DNA from: Salegentibacter sp. R32
GTDB taxonomy: Bacteria > Bacteroidota > Bacteroidia > Flavobacteriales > Flavobacteriaceae
Assembly: GCF_008692195.1 (NCBI RefSeq)
Contig: NZ_RXOM01000032.1
Coordinates: 186,001 to 250,000 of the forward strand
Length of the DNA: 64,000 nt
Reading direction: 5' to 3'
A model generated the notes under the pieces. The model ran no database searches. It saw only the letters and a program-made list of their open reading frames with translations, and had not been told where the DNA came from. Position numbers and translations under genes: made by a program. Positions 17,498 to 27,482 of this stretch are shown here, one piece after another (positions within the stretch are counted from its first letter, which is position 1; each line of letters starts with the position of its first letter).

Positions 17498-18715
17498 ATG
17501 CGTTGGGCAATTTTTATAGTGGTTTACATAGTGGTAGATATTTATGCATTTCAGGCATTAAAAACTATCACTAAAAGCAGTTGGGTTCATTATTTATATT
17601 TAGCCATTTCTTTATTGGTATTGGGTAATTTTCTTTTTCAATTTCTTCAACCGGGAGAAGGTCGCGTGCTTTCAGTAGCTAAAAGTTATGCTTTTGGTTT
17701 TTTGTTGGCCTTACTTTCAGCAAAACTGATTTTAGTAGTGTTTATGTTCGGGGAAGATTTGGTGAGGTTAATTATCGGCGGAATTCGTAAAGTTTCCAAT
17801 AGCGAAGCAGAAAAAATGATTCCTTCCCGAAGGGGCTTTTTAAGTAAAATTGCTTTGGGGATTGCCGCGATTCCTTTCGCTTCCTTACTCTACGGAATGT
17901 ATAAAGGAAAGTACAATTACCGCGTATTGAAGTATGAACTGGCGTTTGATGATTTACCGGATGCATTTGATGGTTACCAGATTACACAAATTAGCGATGT
18001 GCATAGCGGAAGTTTTGACAATCATAAAGAAATTGAATATGCGGTGAATTTGGCTAATGAGCAGGAGAGTGATGTAATTTTCTTTACGGGAGATTTGGTG
18101 AATAACTTAGCTTCTGAAATGAAAAACTGGCAATCACTTTTTTCAACTTTAAAAGCAAAAGATGGTGTGTTTTCTATTTTAGGAAATCACGATTATGGCG
18201 ATTATGTAGATTGGAGTAGTGCGGAAGAGAAAGCTGAAAATCTTCAACGTTTAAAAAACCTTCAGCAGCAAATGGGTTGGGATTTATTGCTGAATGAACA
18301 TCGAATTCTAAAAAAGGGAAACGATAGATTAGCTATTGTAGGTGTTGAAAATTGGGGAGCCGGCGGTTTTGTAAAACATGGTGATGCCGATAAAGCTGCC
18401 GAAGGACTTTCAGCAGAAGATTTTAAAATTATGTTGAGCCACGATCCATCGTACTGGCAGGAGAAGTTAAAAAATGACCCTAAAAAATATCAATTAACCT
18501 TAAGCGGACACACACACGGTATGCAGTTTGGTATTGAAATTCCGGGGTGGATTAAATGGAGCCCGGTAAAATATCGTTATAAAAACTGGGCCGGTGTTTA
18601 TGAAGAGTTTGGCAATTACATCAACGTTAATAGAGGTTTTGGTTATATTGGTTATCCAGGTAGGGTAGGGATTTGGCCAGAGATTTCCGTGATTAAGTTG
18701 AAGAAAAAAGCTTGA
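17498..18715 (+). CDS. Membrane-anchored metallophosphoesterase
   Basis: A 405-residue calcineurin-like phosphoesterase of the YkuE/YaeI-like group. Residues 1-100 hold three hydrophobic segments; another lies near residues 118-138 after the sequence SRRGFLSK. The catalytic domain carries QISDVHSG (D167, H169), FTGDLVNN, GNHDYG, LSHDP and SGHTHGMQ, the complete set of metal ligands. Members of this group act on lipid A-type precursors (UDP-diacylglucosamine) or other membrane phosphoesters; which one cannot be told here. Confidence 0.88.
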   Translation: MRWAIFIVVYIVVDIYAFQALKTITKSSWVHYLYLAISLLVLGNFLFQFLQPGEGRVLSVAKSYAFGFLLALLSAKLILVVFMFGEDLVRLIIGGIRKVSNSEAEKMIPSRRGFLSKIALGIAAIPFASLLYGMYKGKYNYRVLKYELAFDDLPDAFDGYQITQISDVHSGSFDNHKEIEYAVNLANEQESDVIFFTGDLVNNLASEMKNWQSLFSTLKAKDGVFSILGNHDYGDYVDWSSAEEKAENLQRLKNLQQQMGWDLLLNEHRILKKGNDRLAIVGVENWGAGGFVKHGDADKAAEGLSAEDFKIMLSHDPSYWQEKLKNDPKKYQLTLSGHTHGMQFGIEIPGWIKWSPVKYRYKNWAGVYEEFGNYINVNRGFGYIGYPGRVGIWPEISVIKLKKKA

Positions 18716-18765
18716 TTTAATAAAAGATTAATATTTTATTAAAAACTCAAATAATTATCACTTCG

Positions 18766-18773
18766 TAGATTTG
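18766..18773 (+). promoter_or_regulatory. Candidate -7 element of the first QVGINTTTP gene
   Basis: TAGATTTG matches TAnnTTTG, with the predicted start near 18780. It overlaps the TTG at 18771, which therefore cannot be the start codon, and supports ATG 18798. Confidence 0.5.
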
Positions 18774-18797
18774 GCGATTTTTAAAATTACCCCACCT

Positions 18798-19544
18798 ATG
18801 AAGATTGTTTCTATTTTAATTTTATTGATTTCTTTTAGTCTAAGTGCCCAAGTAGGAATAAATACTACTACTCCTAATGAATCAGCCGCATTGGATATTC
18901 AAAGCTCTGAAAAGGGAATCTTAATTCCTCGATTAAGTACAGAAGAAAAACAAGCCATTACAGACCCTGCTGCAAATTTATTAATTTTCGATACAGATGA
19001 GAATAACTATGAGTATAATTCGGGAACACCAGCAGAGCCCGAGTGGACCCGAACATTAGATGAAACTTACAGTGGGGCTCGTGCTGCTATGAATATTACT
19101 TCTTCTGCTTATGATGCTGGACCTCAAACTACTTTTAGTACTAAAGGTATTGCAACCCGACAAAAAATAGCTGGTACTACTAATGCTTCAGATTTAGCCA
19201 ACTTTCAGGCGAGTGGAAATAATCGATTAGTTTATACGGGGTCACAAACCCGTTATTTTCGGGTAAGTGCGTCAGTTTCTTTTTATTCTAGTGCTAACAA
19301 CACTATTTTAGCTTTTTATGTAGCAAAAGGTAATTCCGGATCTAATGCTCCAACTGTTCTTCAAGATACAAAATCTTATGTTATTTCTTCTGGAACCAGC
19401 GACGTGGTTACCGTACCTGTTACCGGTTCGCTAGAACTCTCAGAAGGAGATTTTATAGAGATTTGGGTAGAAAGGGATGCTGATTCCGGTGGCGGAAGTA
19501 ATGCTTTTATTCGTGTCTCTACGATGAATGTAGTAATAAATTAG
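18798..19544 (+). CDS. Secreted QVGINTTTP-type protein, paralogue 1 (short)
   Basis: A 248-residue exported protein: signal peptide KIVSILILLISFSLSAQ, then mature start VGINTTTPNESAALDIQSSE. The block of about 65 residues that follows (GILIPRLSTEEKQAITDPA, then LLIFDTDEN) is widespread in Flavobacteriia surface proteins annotated only as hypothetical. It resembles the head/neck region of trimeric adhesins or phage-tail proteins. The C-terminal 130 residues form a beta-rich domain ending in SLELSEGDFIEIWVERD, shared with the next two genes. There is no T9SS sorting domain. The short version lacks the middle domain of its neighbours. No function known. Confidence 0.75.
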   Translation: MKIVSILILLISFSLSAQVGINTTTPNESAALDIQSSEKGILIPRLSTEEKQAITDPAANLLIFDTDENNYEYNSGTPAEPEWTRTLDETYSGARAAMNITSSAYDAGPQTTFSTKGIATRQKIAGTTNASDLANFQASGNNRLVYTGSQTRYFRVSASVSFYSSANNTILAFYVAKGNSGSNAPTVLQDTKSYVISSGTSDVVTVPVTGSLELSEGDFIEIWVERDADSGGGSNAFIRVSTMNVVIN

Positions 19545-19784
19545 AACTTGACTTTATTTCTGTTGAATAATTATAGCTATTTGATTATAAACTAGAATTT
19601 TAGTTTCATTTAGAATAATTGATAGGAATGTATGTTTATAGTTAAAAAGGCTTACATGTTGTGGTTTAGATAAATATTGGTTAATTTTATTTTATTCTGA
19701 ATAAACATTTGTTTTTTTGGTATTTTAACTATTTTTTATAGCACTTAATCTGTTTTGTTTATTAATTTGAAAAAAAAGATGCAA

Positions 19785-21317
19785 ATGAAACAGAGACTAC
19801 CTCAAATTTTGGTAATGGCATTTTTTATTTTTTCCATACCAAATTTAAAAGCGCAAGTAGGAATAAATACAACTACTCCTGAAGAATCTGCAGCATTAGA
19901 TATTCAAAGTACAGAGAGTGGATTGTTAATTCCTAGAATGACTACAGCAGAAAGAAATGCTATTGCAGATCCTGCAACTTCTTTATTGATATACGATACC
20001 GATTTAAATGGTTATTATTTTAATGAAGGAACTCCTGCTGTCCCAGACTGGGTTTTATTATTGACTTCTACCAATGAACGGGAAAATTTTAAATTGGTGA
20101 ACTCTACTGATGATCTAAGTGAAGAACTTACTGCCGGCGGAGGCTCTACTTATGAGCTCTCAGAAGATACATTTTATGAAATTAACGGTACCGTAGTTGT
20201 TGATAATCCTATTGATTTAAACGGTGCTTATGTAGCAGGTTTAGATACGAGTGAAGATGTTTTGGTAAATGCTACTGGTGGTACTCTTTTTCAGAGTACA
20301 AGTTCTGGCGGAAGCTTGCGAAACTTAACATTAAATGGTAATGGCGCTCAACTGTTTGGGATTAGCGGTGACGGCTCTCAAAATTTTATTATTAATAATA
20401 GTGTAATAGTAGGAGCAAATAGTGTAGGTTCTTTTTCTAATATGAATGTGGTTTTTTTTAGTATTATTCAATTCGTGAATAATACCGGAGGGCTTACTTC
20501 TTCAGATATTCATTCTTATTTTTTTAATTTAGCATATTGGAACGAGTCTAACTCAGGCACTTTTCAAGATTTATCAGGAAGCTTTACCGATATTCAATTT
20601 GCCAGTGGTAGGATAATTTCAGAAACAGGGGAAACAGGTTTAGACCTAAGCTCTAATCCTTCTGTAAGCCGTTCTGCAGTAATTACCGATGTGACTTTTG
20701 ATGGTGCAGGGACAAGGGTAAACCCTTATACAGGAACGGGAACTTACTCCGGGTATAATTTTACGAATGATTGGGAAGTTGCTTCTCCAGGTATACCAAG
20801 AGAATCTGATGATAATGCTTTTGGTAATATTTATATCACCCGAAATTCTACTACCGGTAACCCATCATTTAGTATCGCTTCTGCAACTCCTATTGATGCG
20901 AGTATAGATGAAGGACAATTATTCAGGTTTTCTACAGATAACGCTAATGTGACCGGTAATAATAATATATTGGTTTATGAAGGTCAAGAAACACGTACGT
21001 TTAGTGTTCGTGGCAATTTAGCTTTTGAACCAACTACAACTTCTGGTGGTGCTACTGTTTATGCGTTTTACATTAGAAGGTTTGATAGTGCCGGAAACTC
21101 TATAGAGATCCCATTAGGAACAGAAGTATATGAAGAAGTAGGTTCGGCAACTAACTCAAGTTCAGGAGATTTTTTAGTAAGAGCTATTCCTTTAAGTGGA
21201 AAAGTTACTTTAGACCCGGGAGATTATGTTAGAATTTACGGTCAGTTTATTTCAAACTCTGGAAGTGGTGCAAGAAATAATATTCGGGTTTATTCAGTAA
21301 GTTTAACCTTGGATTGA
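19785..21317 (+). CDS. Secreted QVGINTTTP-type protein, paralogue 2
   Basis: A 510-residue exported protein using ATG 19785 (an ATG at 19779 and a TTG at 19755 are in frame). After the signal peptide (ending NLKAQ) comes the same VGINTTTPEESAALDIQS block as paralogue 1. A middle domain of about 230 residues follows, with SDDL-type starts and repeated NLTLNGNGAQLFGISGDGS and SFSNMNVVFF motifs, suggesting a beta-helix. The C-terminal beta domain closes with KVTLDPGDYVRIYGQ. It is closely similar to paralogue 3, so a recent tandem duplication is likely. A terminator follows. Confidence 0.75.
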   Translation: MKQRLPQILVMAFFIFSIPNLKAQVGINTTTPEESAALDIQSTESGLLIPRMTTAERNAIADPATSLLIYDTDLNGYYFNEGTPAVPDWVLLLTSTNERENFKLVNSTDDLSEELTAGGGSTYELSEDTFYEINGTVVVDNPIDLNGAYVAGLDTSEDVLVNATGGTLFQSTSSGGSLRNLTLNGNGAQLFGISGDGSQNFIINNSVIVGANSVGSFSNMNVVFFSIIQFVNNTGGLTSSDIHSYFFNLAYWNESNSGTFQDLSGSFTDIQFASGRIISETGETGLDLSSNPSVSRSAVITDVTFDGAGTRVNPYTGTGTYSGYNFTNDWEVASPGIPRESDDNAFGNIYITRNSTTGNPSFSIASATPIDASIDEGQLFRFSTDNANVTGNNNILVYEGQETRTFSVRGNLAFEPTTTSGGATVYAFYIRRFDSAGNSIEIPLGTEVYEEVGSATNSSSGDFLVRAIPLSGKVTLDPGDYVRIYGQFISNSGSGARNNIRVYSVSLTLD

Positions 21318-21349
21318 TAAGCCTAATAATGATTTTGTAAAAGAAAAGT

Positions 21350-21383
21350 TAAAAAACCCGATAATCATTATCGGGTTTTTTTA
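21350..21383 (+). terminator. Rho-independent terminator after paralogue 2
   Basis: A near-perfect palindrome, AAAAAACCCGATAA and TTATCGGGTTTTTT with a three-base loop, ends in seven T residues. It is symmetric, but only the plus-strand gene upstream needs it. Confidence 0.88.
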
Positions 21384-21548
21384 TCGTTAAAAATTTGAAA
21401 TTCATTTACCTAGCAAAATATGTATTTCACCGTCTTCAGGTATTGGATAAGCGAAAAAAATAAAATAGAAACATAATTATATAAATATTTACTAAAAAAA
21501 TTAGCTATTCTTTAAAACCTTGATTTAAGAATAGATGTGTAAATATCT

Positions 21549-23021
21549 ATGATTATGAAAAAAATATATCCTTTTGTCTTTGTGCTAGCAGTAACGTTTA
21601 ATATTTCTTTGTTGAAAGCTCAAGTAGGAATTAATACTACTACTCCAGACGCTTCTTCTACCTTGGAAATTGAAAGTACAGAGGGAGGCATATTAATTCC
21701 AAGAATGAGCACTGCACAAAGAAATGCCATTACGGATCCAGCGCATTCCTTGTTAGTATATGATACCGATTTAAAGCAGTATTATTATAATGAGGGGTCT
21801 ACTTCTACGCCCAACTGGAAAGCCATTTTAAGTGATGCTACTGAGAGGGATAACTATAAACTGGTAAAATCTACTGCCGACTTGCAAGACGAATTGACGG
21901 CCGGAGGAGGTACTACTTACCAACTCTCGTCTAATGCGCTTTACGAAATTAATGGCACAGTCGCTATTGACTATCCAATAAATATTAATGGTGCTTATAT
22001 AATTGGTTTAGACTCTAGTGAAGATATTTTGGTTAATGCTACCGGTAGCACTCTTTTTCAAAGTACATCATCTAGTGGGGCCTTGAGAAATTTAACTTTA
22101 AACGGAAACGGTAATCAACTTTTTAATATTAGTGGAAATGGTAGTCAACAATTTCTTTTCAATAACTGTGTTATCGCCGGAGCGAGTAGTGTTGGTTCTT
22201 TTTCTAATATGGGAATCGTTTTTTTTAATATTGTAGATTTTATAAATAATTCAGATGGTATTCAAGCTTCAGATATAAATTCTTACTTTTTTAGTATTGG
22301 TTATTGGGAACAATCAAATTCCGGTACATTTCAAGAGCTTTCTGGGACGTTTACCGATATTCAATTCGAGAATGGACGGATTGTAGCTGATACCGGAGAA
22401 ATAGGTTTTGATGTAAGCGCAAATCCTACTGTGACAAGATCAGGTGTTTTAATGGGTTTTGTTTTTGGTGGAGATGGTACAAGGGTAAATCCCTATACTG
22501 GAACAGGAACTTATACGGGGTTTAATTTCACGAAGGAATGGGAGGTAGATTGTCCCGGAATACCTTTAGAGTCTGATATAAATGCAACAGGGAATATCTA
22601 TTATGACGGGAGCTTGACCACAGGTTATTCAATGACTGTTAGTAATAATTCTGCTTTTAGTATTGCTACCAATGGTTCTACAACGGCTCCTAAATTATTT
22701 AGGTTTTCTTCACCGCAAACGGGAAGGTTAACTTATGAAGGACAAGAAACCAGAAACTTTCAAGTGAATGCTTCCGTTTCAGAAAGAGTGACCGGTGCAT
22801 CAGGAGATTTTTATGCTTTTTTAATAGCTAAAAACGGTACGGAGTTAATAGAAAGTAATTCGGTACAAAGAATTAGCAGTGATAGTGATATCCAGTCGGT
22901 GTCGATAACTGCCACAGTTGAGCTATCTCCAGGGGATTATATCGAGATTTATGCAGAGCGATTAACCGGTTCCGGAACAGATTCTCTAATTATTTTTTCC
23001 TCTAACCTTACTATTCACTAA
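21549..23021 (+). CDS. Secreted QVGINTTTP-type protein, paralogue 3
   Basis: A 490-residue exported protein, signal peptide MIMKKIYPFVFVLAVTFNIS and onward to KAQ (an alternative ATG lies two codons in). The mature protein begins VGINTTTPDASSTLEIES and has the same three parts as paralogue 2: conserved block, beta-helix-like middle (NLTLNGNGNQLFNISGNGS; IQFENGRIVADTGE) and C-terminal beta domain. Much of the middle is identical or conservatively changed between the two. It is separately transcribed, with a terminator upstream. It converges with the deacetylase gene: the stop codons are one base apart. Confidence 0.75.
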   Translation: MIMKKIYPFVFVLAVTFNISLLKAQVGINTTTPDASSTLEIESTEGGILIPRMSTAQRNAITDPAHSLLVYDTDLKQYYYNEGSTSTPNWKAILSDATERDNYKLVKSTADLQDELTAGGGTTYQLSSNALYEINGTVAIDYPININGAYIIGLDSSEDILVNATGSTLFQSTSSSGALRNLTLNGNGNQLFNISGNGSQQFLFNNCVIAGASSVGSFSNMGIVFFNIVDFINNSDGIQASDINSYFFSIGYWEQSNSGTFQELSGTFTDIQFENGRIVADTGEIGFDVSANPTVTRSGVLMGFVFGGDGTRVNPYTGTGTYTGFNFTKEWEVDCPGIPLESDINATGNIYYDGSLTTGYSMTVSNNSAFSIATNGSTTAPKLFRFSSPQTGRLTYEGQETRNFQVNASVSERVTGASGDFYAFLIAKNGTELIESNSVQRISSDSDIQSVSITATVELSPGDYIEIYAERLTGSGTDSLIIFSSNLTIH

Positions 23022-23022
23022 A

Positions 23023-23646
23023 TCACGGTAATTTTTTAAAAACATACCCTAAACTTGAATAATGCCCCAAAACCTTCGGCAATACTTGTCGAAGGTTTTT
23101 TTCTGCTTTTAAGCTATCGTGGAAAATAATAATACTTCCATTTTTAACTTGTGATAGAACTGTTTGTAAGCAATGTTCAGGAGATAGGTTCTGGTCGTAA
23201 TCTTCGCTGATTACATCCCACATGACAATTTTATAGCCTTTTTGAATAATTGCCTTCGCTTGAGCGGAAGTACATTTGCCATAAGGAGGCCGAAAATAAG
23301 CGGTAGAATACCCTAACTTTTCAAATTGAATCACATCCTGTAGGTATTCCTCTGTAGTAACTTCCCAACCTTTAAGGTGATGAAAAGTATGATTACCTAT
23401 TTGATGTCCTTCTTCTTTTACCTGTTGAAGGATTTCTGGATGCTTTTCAATATTTTTTCCTAAACAAAAGAAGGTAGCTTGGGCCTGATATTTTTTTAAT
23501 TGTTGAAGCACCCACGGAGTCACTTCCGGGATAGGACCATCATCAAAAGTAAGGTAAAGTACTTTTTCCTTTTTGGAAGGCAAACGCCACAGTCTTTTAG
23601 GATAAGCAATTTTTAAAAATGGCACAAGTGTATTGAACCACCTCAC
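23023..23646 (-). CDS. Polysaccharide deacetylase (NodB domain, CE4)
   Basis: A 207-residue carbohydrate esterase family 4 protein. All motifs are present: TFDDGP (catalytic Asp and metal Asp), HTFHH (two metal His), RPPYGKCT, and IIFHDS (catalytic His). The substrate could be peptidoglycan or an exopolysaccharide. No signal peptide is evident, so it may be cytoplasmic or anchored by its first basic, aromatic residues. Its ATG at 23646 lies two bases after the stop of the DUF2723 gene upstream, so the two are probably cotranscribed, and envelope glycan work is a shared theme. Confidence 0.9.
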   Translation of the reverse strand: MRWFNTLVPFLKIAYPKRLWRLPSKKEKVLYLTFDDGPIPEVTPWVLQQLKKYQAQATFFCLGKNIEKHPEILQQVKEEGHQIGNHTFHHLKGWEVTTEEYLQDVIQFEKLGYSTAYFRPPYGKCTSAQAKAIIQKGYKIVMWDVISEDYDQNLSPEHCLQTVLSQVKNGSIIIFHDSLKAEKNLRQVLPKVLGHYSSLGYVFKKLP

Positions 23647-23648
23647 AA

Positions 23649-26600
23649 CTAAGAATTTGGGTCTAGTTGTGAAGTAGTGTCAACATCTAATGTTCTGGGT
23701 TGCATGAGTTCGTTCTCCAGTCCATCAATTTCTGAATTTTCAGCGGGTACAGGATCTTCTTCGAAACCTTCATTGTCATCGTAAAAATGCTTGAACTTCT
23801 TTAAATAATTATTGAATTCTTCAGCTTTCGTACGCATTAGTTTTTCATCTTGTTGAAGAATCAAAATATCCACCAAGCTTCGGTAGCGTTCAATATTGGT
23901 AATAATTTCATCCCCTAATTGATATTGTTCCTGCAATGGCAACTGACTAAAATATACGAGTTTCTCATGATATTTTTCTGCCACATCTTCCCAGAGTTCT
24001 CTAGCTTTTTCAGTTTCACCTATTTCATAATAACCTTGAATAAAAGGTTCTAATAGGGTGTAATACCCAAATTTATCTACCGGCATTTTTTCCATTCCTA
24101 AATCAAGTACTTTTTTAGCCCTTACCGTATCTTTTTCAGCTAAAAGATTTTCTACTAATCTTGCTAAGTTTCCTCGATAGGTAATCGAGTTTTTACGGGT
24201 TTCTGGGTCGTGGTAAATTTCATCACTACCTGAATTGCCCCATTCCCAATCCATAACAATATCGTACATTTTATCGGTGTCAATTCTACCCATATCGTAA
24301 GGTACGTCAGGATCTATTGGAGTTTTAATAGGAACTAGTTTATAGCAAACTCCTTCCAATTGTAAGTAGTCTTTCATCCATAAATAATCGGAATCGTTAA
24401 AACTACCTCCGGTAAAATAAACCGGTCGCTTCCAATCGGTATTGGCAACTACATCAAACATTAAAAGTCTGTTCTTGTAGATAGCACTACTGTTAATGGT
24501 AATGTCAATATACGGTACAATTTTATCCCTATCTTCTTCTTTTACTATTCCACTTTCTATAGCATTGCTCGCACTTACCGGTAGCCTAATGTGCTTTGTA
24601 GGGAAGGTGTTAATCATTTGTCCGTTTTGCATTTCAGCTTTTGTACTTGGATTATCACTTTTAATGTATTTAATCCAATTTTCAACTAACATGGTATCGC
24701 GTACACGTGGATCTTTATAATACCTAATATAATCGTTGGTCCCGTAACTATAATCGCTATGTTCTAAGGTAGTTTTTACCGCTTTACTTTTATAGGCGGC
24801 GCGTTTCATTTGGTCAATGTACCACGCTGTAGCAAATAAAGAAGTGTTAATAACGCGAACATCGGTACGGTAACCTTCAATTTCTTGCGCATACCAAAGG
24901 GCAAACGTATCATTATCACCAATGGTAAAGAGGATTCCGTTTTCATCTACCGAATCAAGGTACATTTTTGCCATCGAGGTGGCGGTGTATTTATCGGAAC
25001 GGTCATGGTCATCCCAGTTATTGGCCACTAAAATGCCGGGAACGGCCAGCAGACAAACAATAGTAATTGCCGGCGCCACAATTTTAGGTGTTACGTATTT
25101 TTTGAGTGAATCAAAAAGCGCATAGACTCCAAAACCAATCCAAATCGCGAAAACATAAAAAGAACCGACGAGGGCATAATCCCTTTCACGCGGTTCAAAA
25201 GGGCGTTCGTTGAGGTAAATTTTTAGGGCAATTCCTGTGAATAGGAAAAACACCAACAATACCCAAAAGCTTTTGTTGTCTTTATTTAAATGAAAGAAGA
25301 AACCTACTAAGCCTAATATTAAAGGAAGAAAATAATAGGTGTTTCTCGCCTTGTTGTTTTCTACATCACTTGGTAAGTTATCTTGTGAACCAAGATGCCA
25401 TTCATCTATAAAATCGATACCGCTTAGCCAGTTGCCGTGTAATCTACCATATTGTCCTTGTTCATCGTCTTGGCGCCCTACGAAATTCCACATAAAATAG
25501 CGCCAGTACATATAGCCTATTTGATATTCAAATAAATATCGAAAGTTGGAAGAGGTAGAAGGTTTTTCAACCTTAATATAAGGAGCGAATTGTTGAAGGA
25601 AGCTTGCATAATCATCATTAGAAATCTGCCCCATGTTGTAAGCTCTTCTAAATTCATTGACCGTCTGTACAAGTTGCTGTTCACTTTGGTATTCCGGTAA
25701 AATGGTAAAATCAATAGGACCGGTAAATTGCATGTAATTGGCTACGTGGTCGGTGCTCCACATTCTAGGCAAGAATGTTTTATGTTCGGCACTAGAATTT
25801 TGCTTGGTGTTTTTCCACTCGTTTACAATAATGTATTTTCCGGTTTTTTCATCTTCCTCATATTTTGGTTTATCATCAATATAAGGTTCATCAGGGTCTA
25901 GACCACCATAAATATCGGTGAATTGCGGACCATAGAATAATTTTGTTTCCGGGTATTGTTCACGGTTGTAATACGCGAGTAATTCCCGTGCGTTGTTCGG
26001 GCTGTTTTCATTAATCGTAGTTCCTGCGTTAGCACGTATGGGTAGCATAATCCAACTGGAAAAGCCTACAAATATGAAAAGCACACATAATAATAAGGTA
26101 TTGGCGTGAATATAACTTTTCTTTCTTGTATAATTTAAACCGAAATAGAAAAGTGCAATTAAAGCTAAAGCAGCGATAATAGTTCCTGAATTAAAAGGCA
26201 ACCCTATAGAATTCACGAAGAATACTTCCGCTACCGCAAAGAAAGTTAAACTATACGGTAAAAGGAGTTTGAAAATAAACATAAGAATCGCGACTACAAT
26301 AATATTGGCGATAATGAAATTTTTAATGGTAACTTTTTCTGTGTTTTTAAAGAAATATAAAAACCCGATGGCCGGAATAGTAAGCAAAGCCATAAAATGC
26401 ACTCCAAAGGAAAGCCCTATAATAAACGAAATTAAAATAAGCCAGCGGTTTCCTCGTGGCTTGAACATATCTCTTTCCCATAGTAAGCCGGCGTAGAACA
26501 ATACCGCCATTAAGAAACTTGCCATAGCGTAAACTTCCGCCTCTACGGCACTAAACCAAAAACTATCAGTAAACGTAAATGCCAACGAACCCACTAAAGC

Positions 26601-26972
26601 ACTTCCTAGAACTGCAATTTTAGAAGGAGCAGAAAGTGTTTCTGCCGGGCCGGCAATTTTTCTTACCAATAAAGTAATGGACCAAAACATAAATAAAATG
26701 GTAAAAGCGCTACTGAAGCCAGAAACTAAATTTACCATAAGCGCTACTTGGTCTGCATCTGAAGCAAAGGTAGAAAAGAATGCTCCCATCATTTGAAAAA
26801 GTGGGGCTCCCGGAGGGTGTCCCACCTGCAATTTTGAGGAAGTCGAAATATATTCTCCCGCATCCCAAAAACTTGCTGTGGGTTCTACGGTACACATATA
26901 AGTGATAAGGGCGATGGCAAAAACCAACCATCCTAATATCTTATTCCACTTTTGAAAGTCAAAATTTGTCAT
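23649..26972 (-). CDS. DUF2723 protein O-mannosyltransferase-like membrane protein
   Basis: An 1107-residue polytopic protein. The N-terminus has the DUF2723 signature, WDAGEYISTSSKLQVGHPPG, with an acidic residue in the first loop as in GT-C glycosyltransferases. About ten to twelve hydrophobic segments follow, alternating with two large soluble parts. A C-terminal helical region (LLAEKDTVRAKKVLDLGMEKM) is TPR-like. The fold class is GT-C; the human relative TMEM260 transfers mannose to proteins, so a lipid-linked sugar donor is inferred, not shown. It ends in an acidic, Pro/Glu-rich tail. Co-directional with the deacetylase. Confidence 0.85.
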   Translation of the reverse strand: MTNFDFQKWNKILGWLVFAIALITYMCTVEPTASFWDAGEYISTSSKLQVGHPPGAPLFQMMGAFFSTFASDADQVALMVNLVSGFSSAFTILFMFWSITLLVRKIAGPAETLSAPSKIAVLGSALVGSLAFTFTDSFWFSAVEAEVYAMASFLMAVLFYAGLLWERDMFKPRGNRWLILISFIIGLSFGVHFMALLTIPAIGFLYFFKNTEKVTIKNFIIANIIVVAILMFIFKLLLPYSLTFFAVAEVFFVNSIGLPFNSGTIIAALALIALFYFGLNYTRKKSYIHANTLLLCVLFIFVGFSSWIMLPIRANAGTTINENSPNNARELLAYYNREQYPETKLFYGPQFTDIYGGLDPDEPYIDDKPKYEEDEKTGKYIIVNEWKNTKQNSSAEHKTFLPRMWSTDHVANYMQFTGPIDFTILPEYQSEQQLVQTVNEFRRAYNMGQISNDDYASFLQQFAPYIKVEKPSTSSNFRYLFEYQIGYMYWRYFMWNFVGRQDDEQGQYGRLHGNWLSGIDFIDEWHLGSQDNLPSDVENNKARNTYYFLPLILGLVGFFFHLNKDNKSFWVLLVFFLFTGIALKIYLNERPFEPRERDYALVGSFYVFAIWIGFGVYALFDSLKKYVTPKIVAPAITIVCLLAVPGILVANNWDDHDRSDKYTATSMAKMYLDSVDENGILFTIGDNDTFALWYAQEIEGYRTDVRVINTSLFATAWYIDQMKRAAYKSKAVKTTLEHSDYSYGTNDYIRYYKDPRVRDTMLVENWIKYIKSDNPSTKAEMQNGQMINTFPTKHIRLPVSASNAIESGIVKEEDRDKIVPYIDITINSSAIYKNRLLMFDVVANTDWKRPVYFTGGSFNDSDYLWMKDYLQLEGVCYKLVPIKTPIDPDVPYDMGRIDTDKMYDIVMDWEWGNSGSDEIYHDPETRKNSITYRGNLARLVENLLAEKDTVRAKKVLDLGMEKMPVDKFGYYTLLEPFIQGYYEIGETEKARELWEDVAEKYHEKLVYFSQLPLQEQYQLGDEIITNIERYRSLVDILILQQDEKLMRTKAEEFNNYLKKFKHFYDDNEGFEEDPVPAENSEIDGLENELMQPRTLDVDTTSQLDPNS

Positions 26973-27081
26973 AAAGCGCTATTAAGGTCTTAATAATCTT
27001 GGGCGAATTTAAGAATAAATGCTGAATGTAATAGGAACGTTTGAAGGCTAAAAATATTTTAAAAAATAATTCAAAAAAATA

Positions 27082-27112
27082 TTTGGAAGATTGTAAGAAT
27101 GTATTAAATTTG
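27082..27112 (+). promoter_or_regulatory. Promoter of tRNA-Gln
   Basis: TTTG (27082-27085), a 19-base spacer, then TAAATTTG (27105-27112), a full match to the Bacteroidota promoter. The start would fall at about 27119, some 11 bases before the tRNA. Confidence 0.8.
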
Positions 27113-27129
27113 CATCCGCATTACGCAAT

Positions 27130-27202
27130 TGGCCTATGGTGTAACTGGCAACACGTCTGGTTTTGGTCCAGAAGAGTCTAGGTTCGAGCCCTAGTAGGCC
27201 AA
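27130..27202 (+). tRNA. tRNA-Gln (anticodon TTG)
   Basis: The cloverleaf can be drawn by hand. The acceptor arm TGGCCTA pairs with TAGGCCA. The anticodon stem TCTGG/CCAGA holds the 7-base loop TTTTGGT, anticodon TTG. The T arm is CTAGG-TTCGAGC-CCTAG. The 3' CCA is not encoded, as in many Bacteroidota. A promoter precedes it and a terminator follows within 10 bases, so it is a single-gene transcript. Confidence 0.95.
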
Positions 27203-27210
27203 CAAAAATT

Positions 27211-27242
27211 AAATCCCAATCTTTTCAGGTTGGGATTTTTTT
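27211..27242 (+). terminator. Rho-independent terminator after tRNA-Gln
   Basis: A 9-bp stem, AAATCCCAA with TTGGGATTT and a 10-base loop, is followed by more T residues. Confidence 0.88.
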
Positions 27243-27482
27243 ATTTTGGAAAGCATGTATTCTCGGGCAGAAGTTTATTGATTAAGCCTAATTGTTGTGT
27301 TTAAACAAAAGTCGTAGTTAATCTATAAAGGAAGAATTCTATATCTTCACTCCTCTAGACTAAGTCCTAAAGGGTTTTATTTTTGTACTGAAAAATTCTA
27401 GCTCAAGTATTTTTACTTCTTAATATAAATAAATTTTAAAGATATTTAAAAAAGAGTTTTTAAGTAAAAATAGAAAGAGGTT

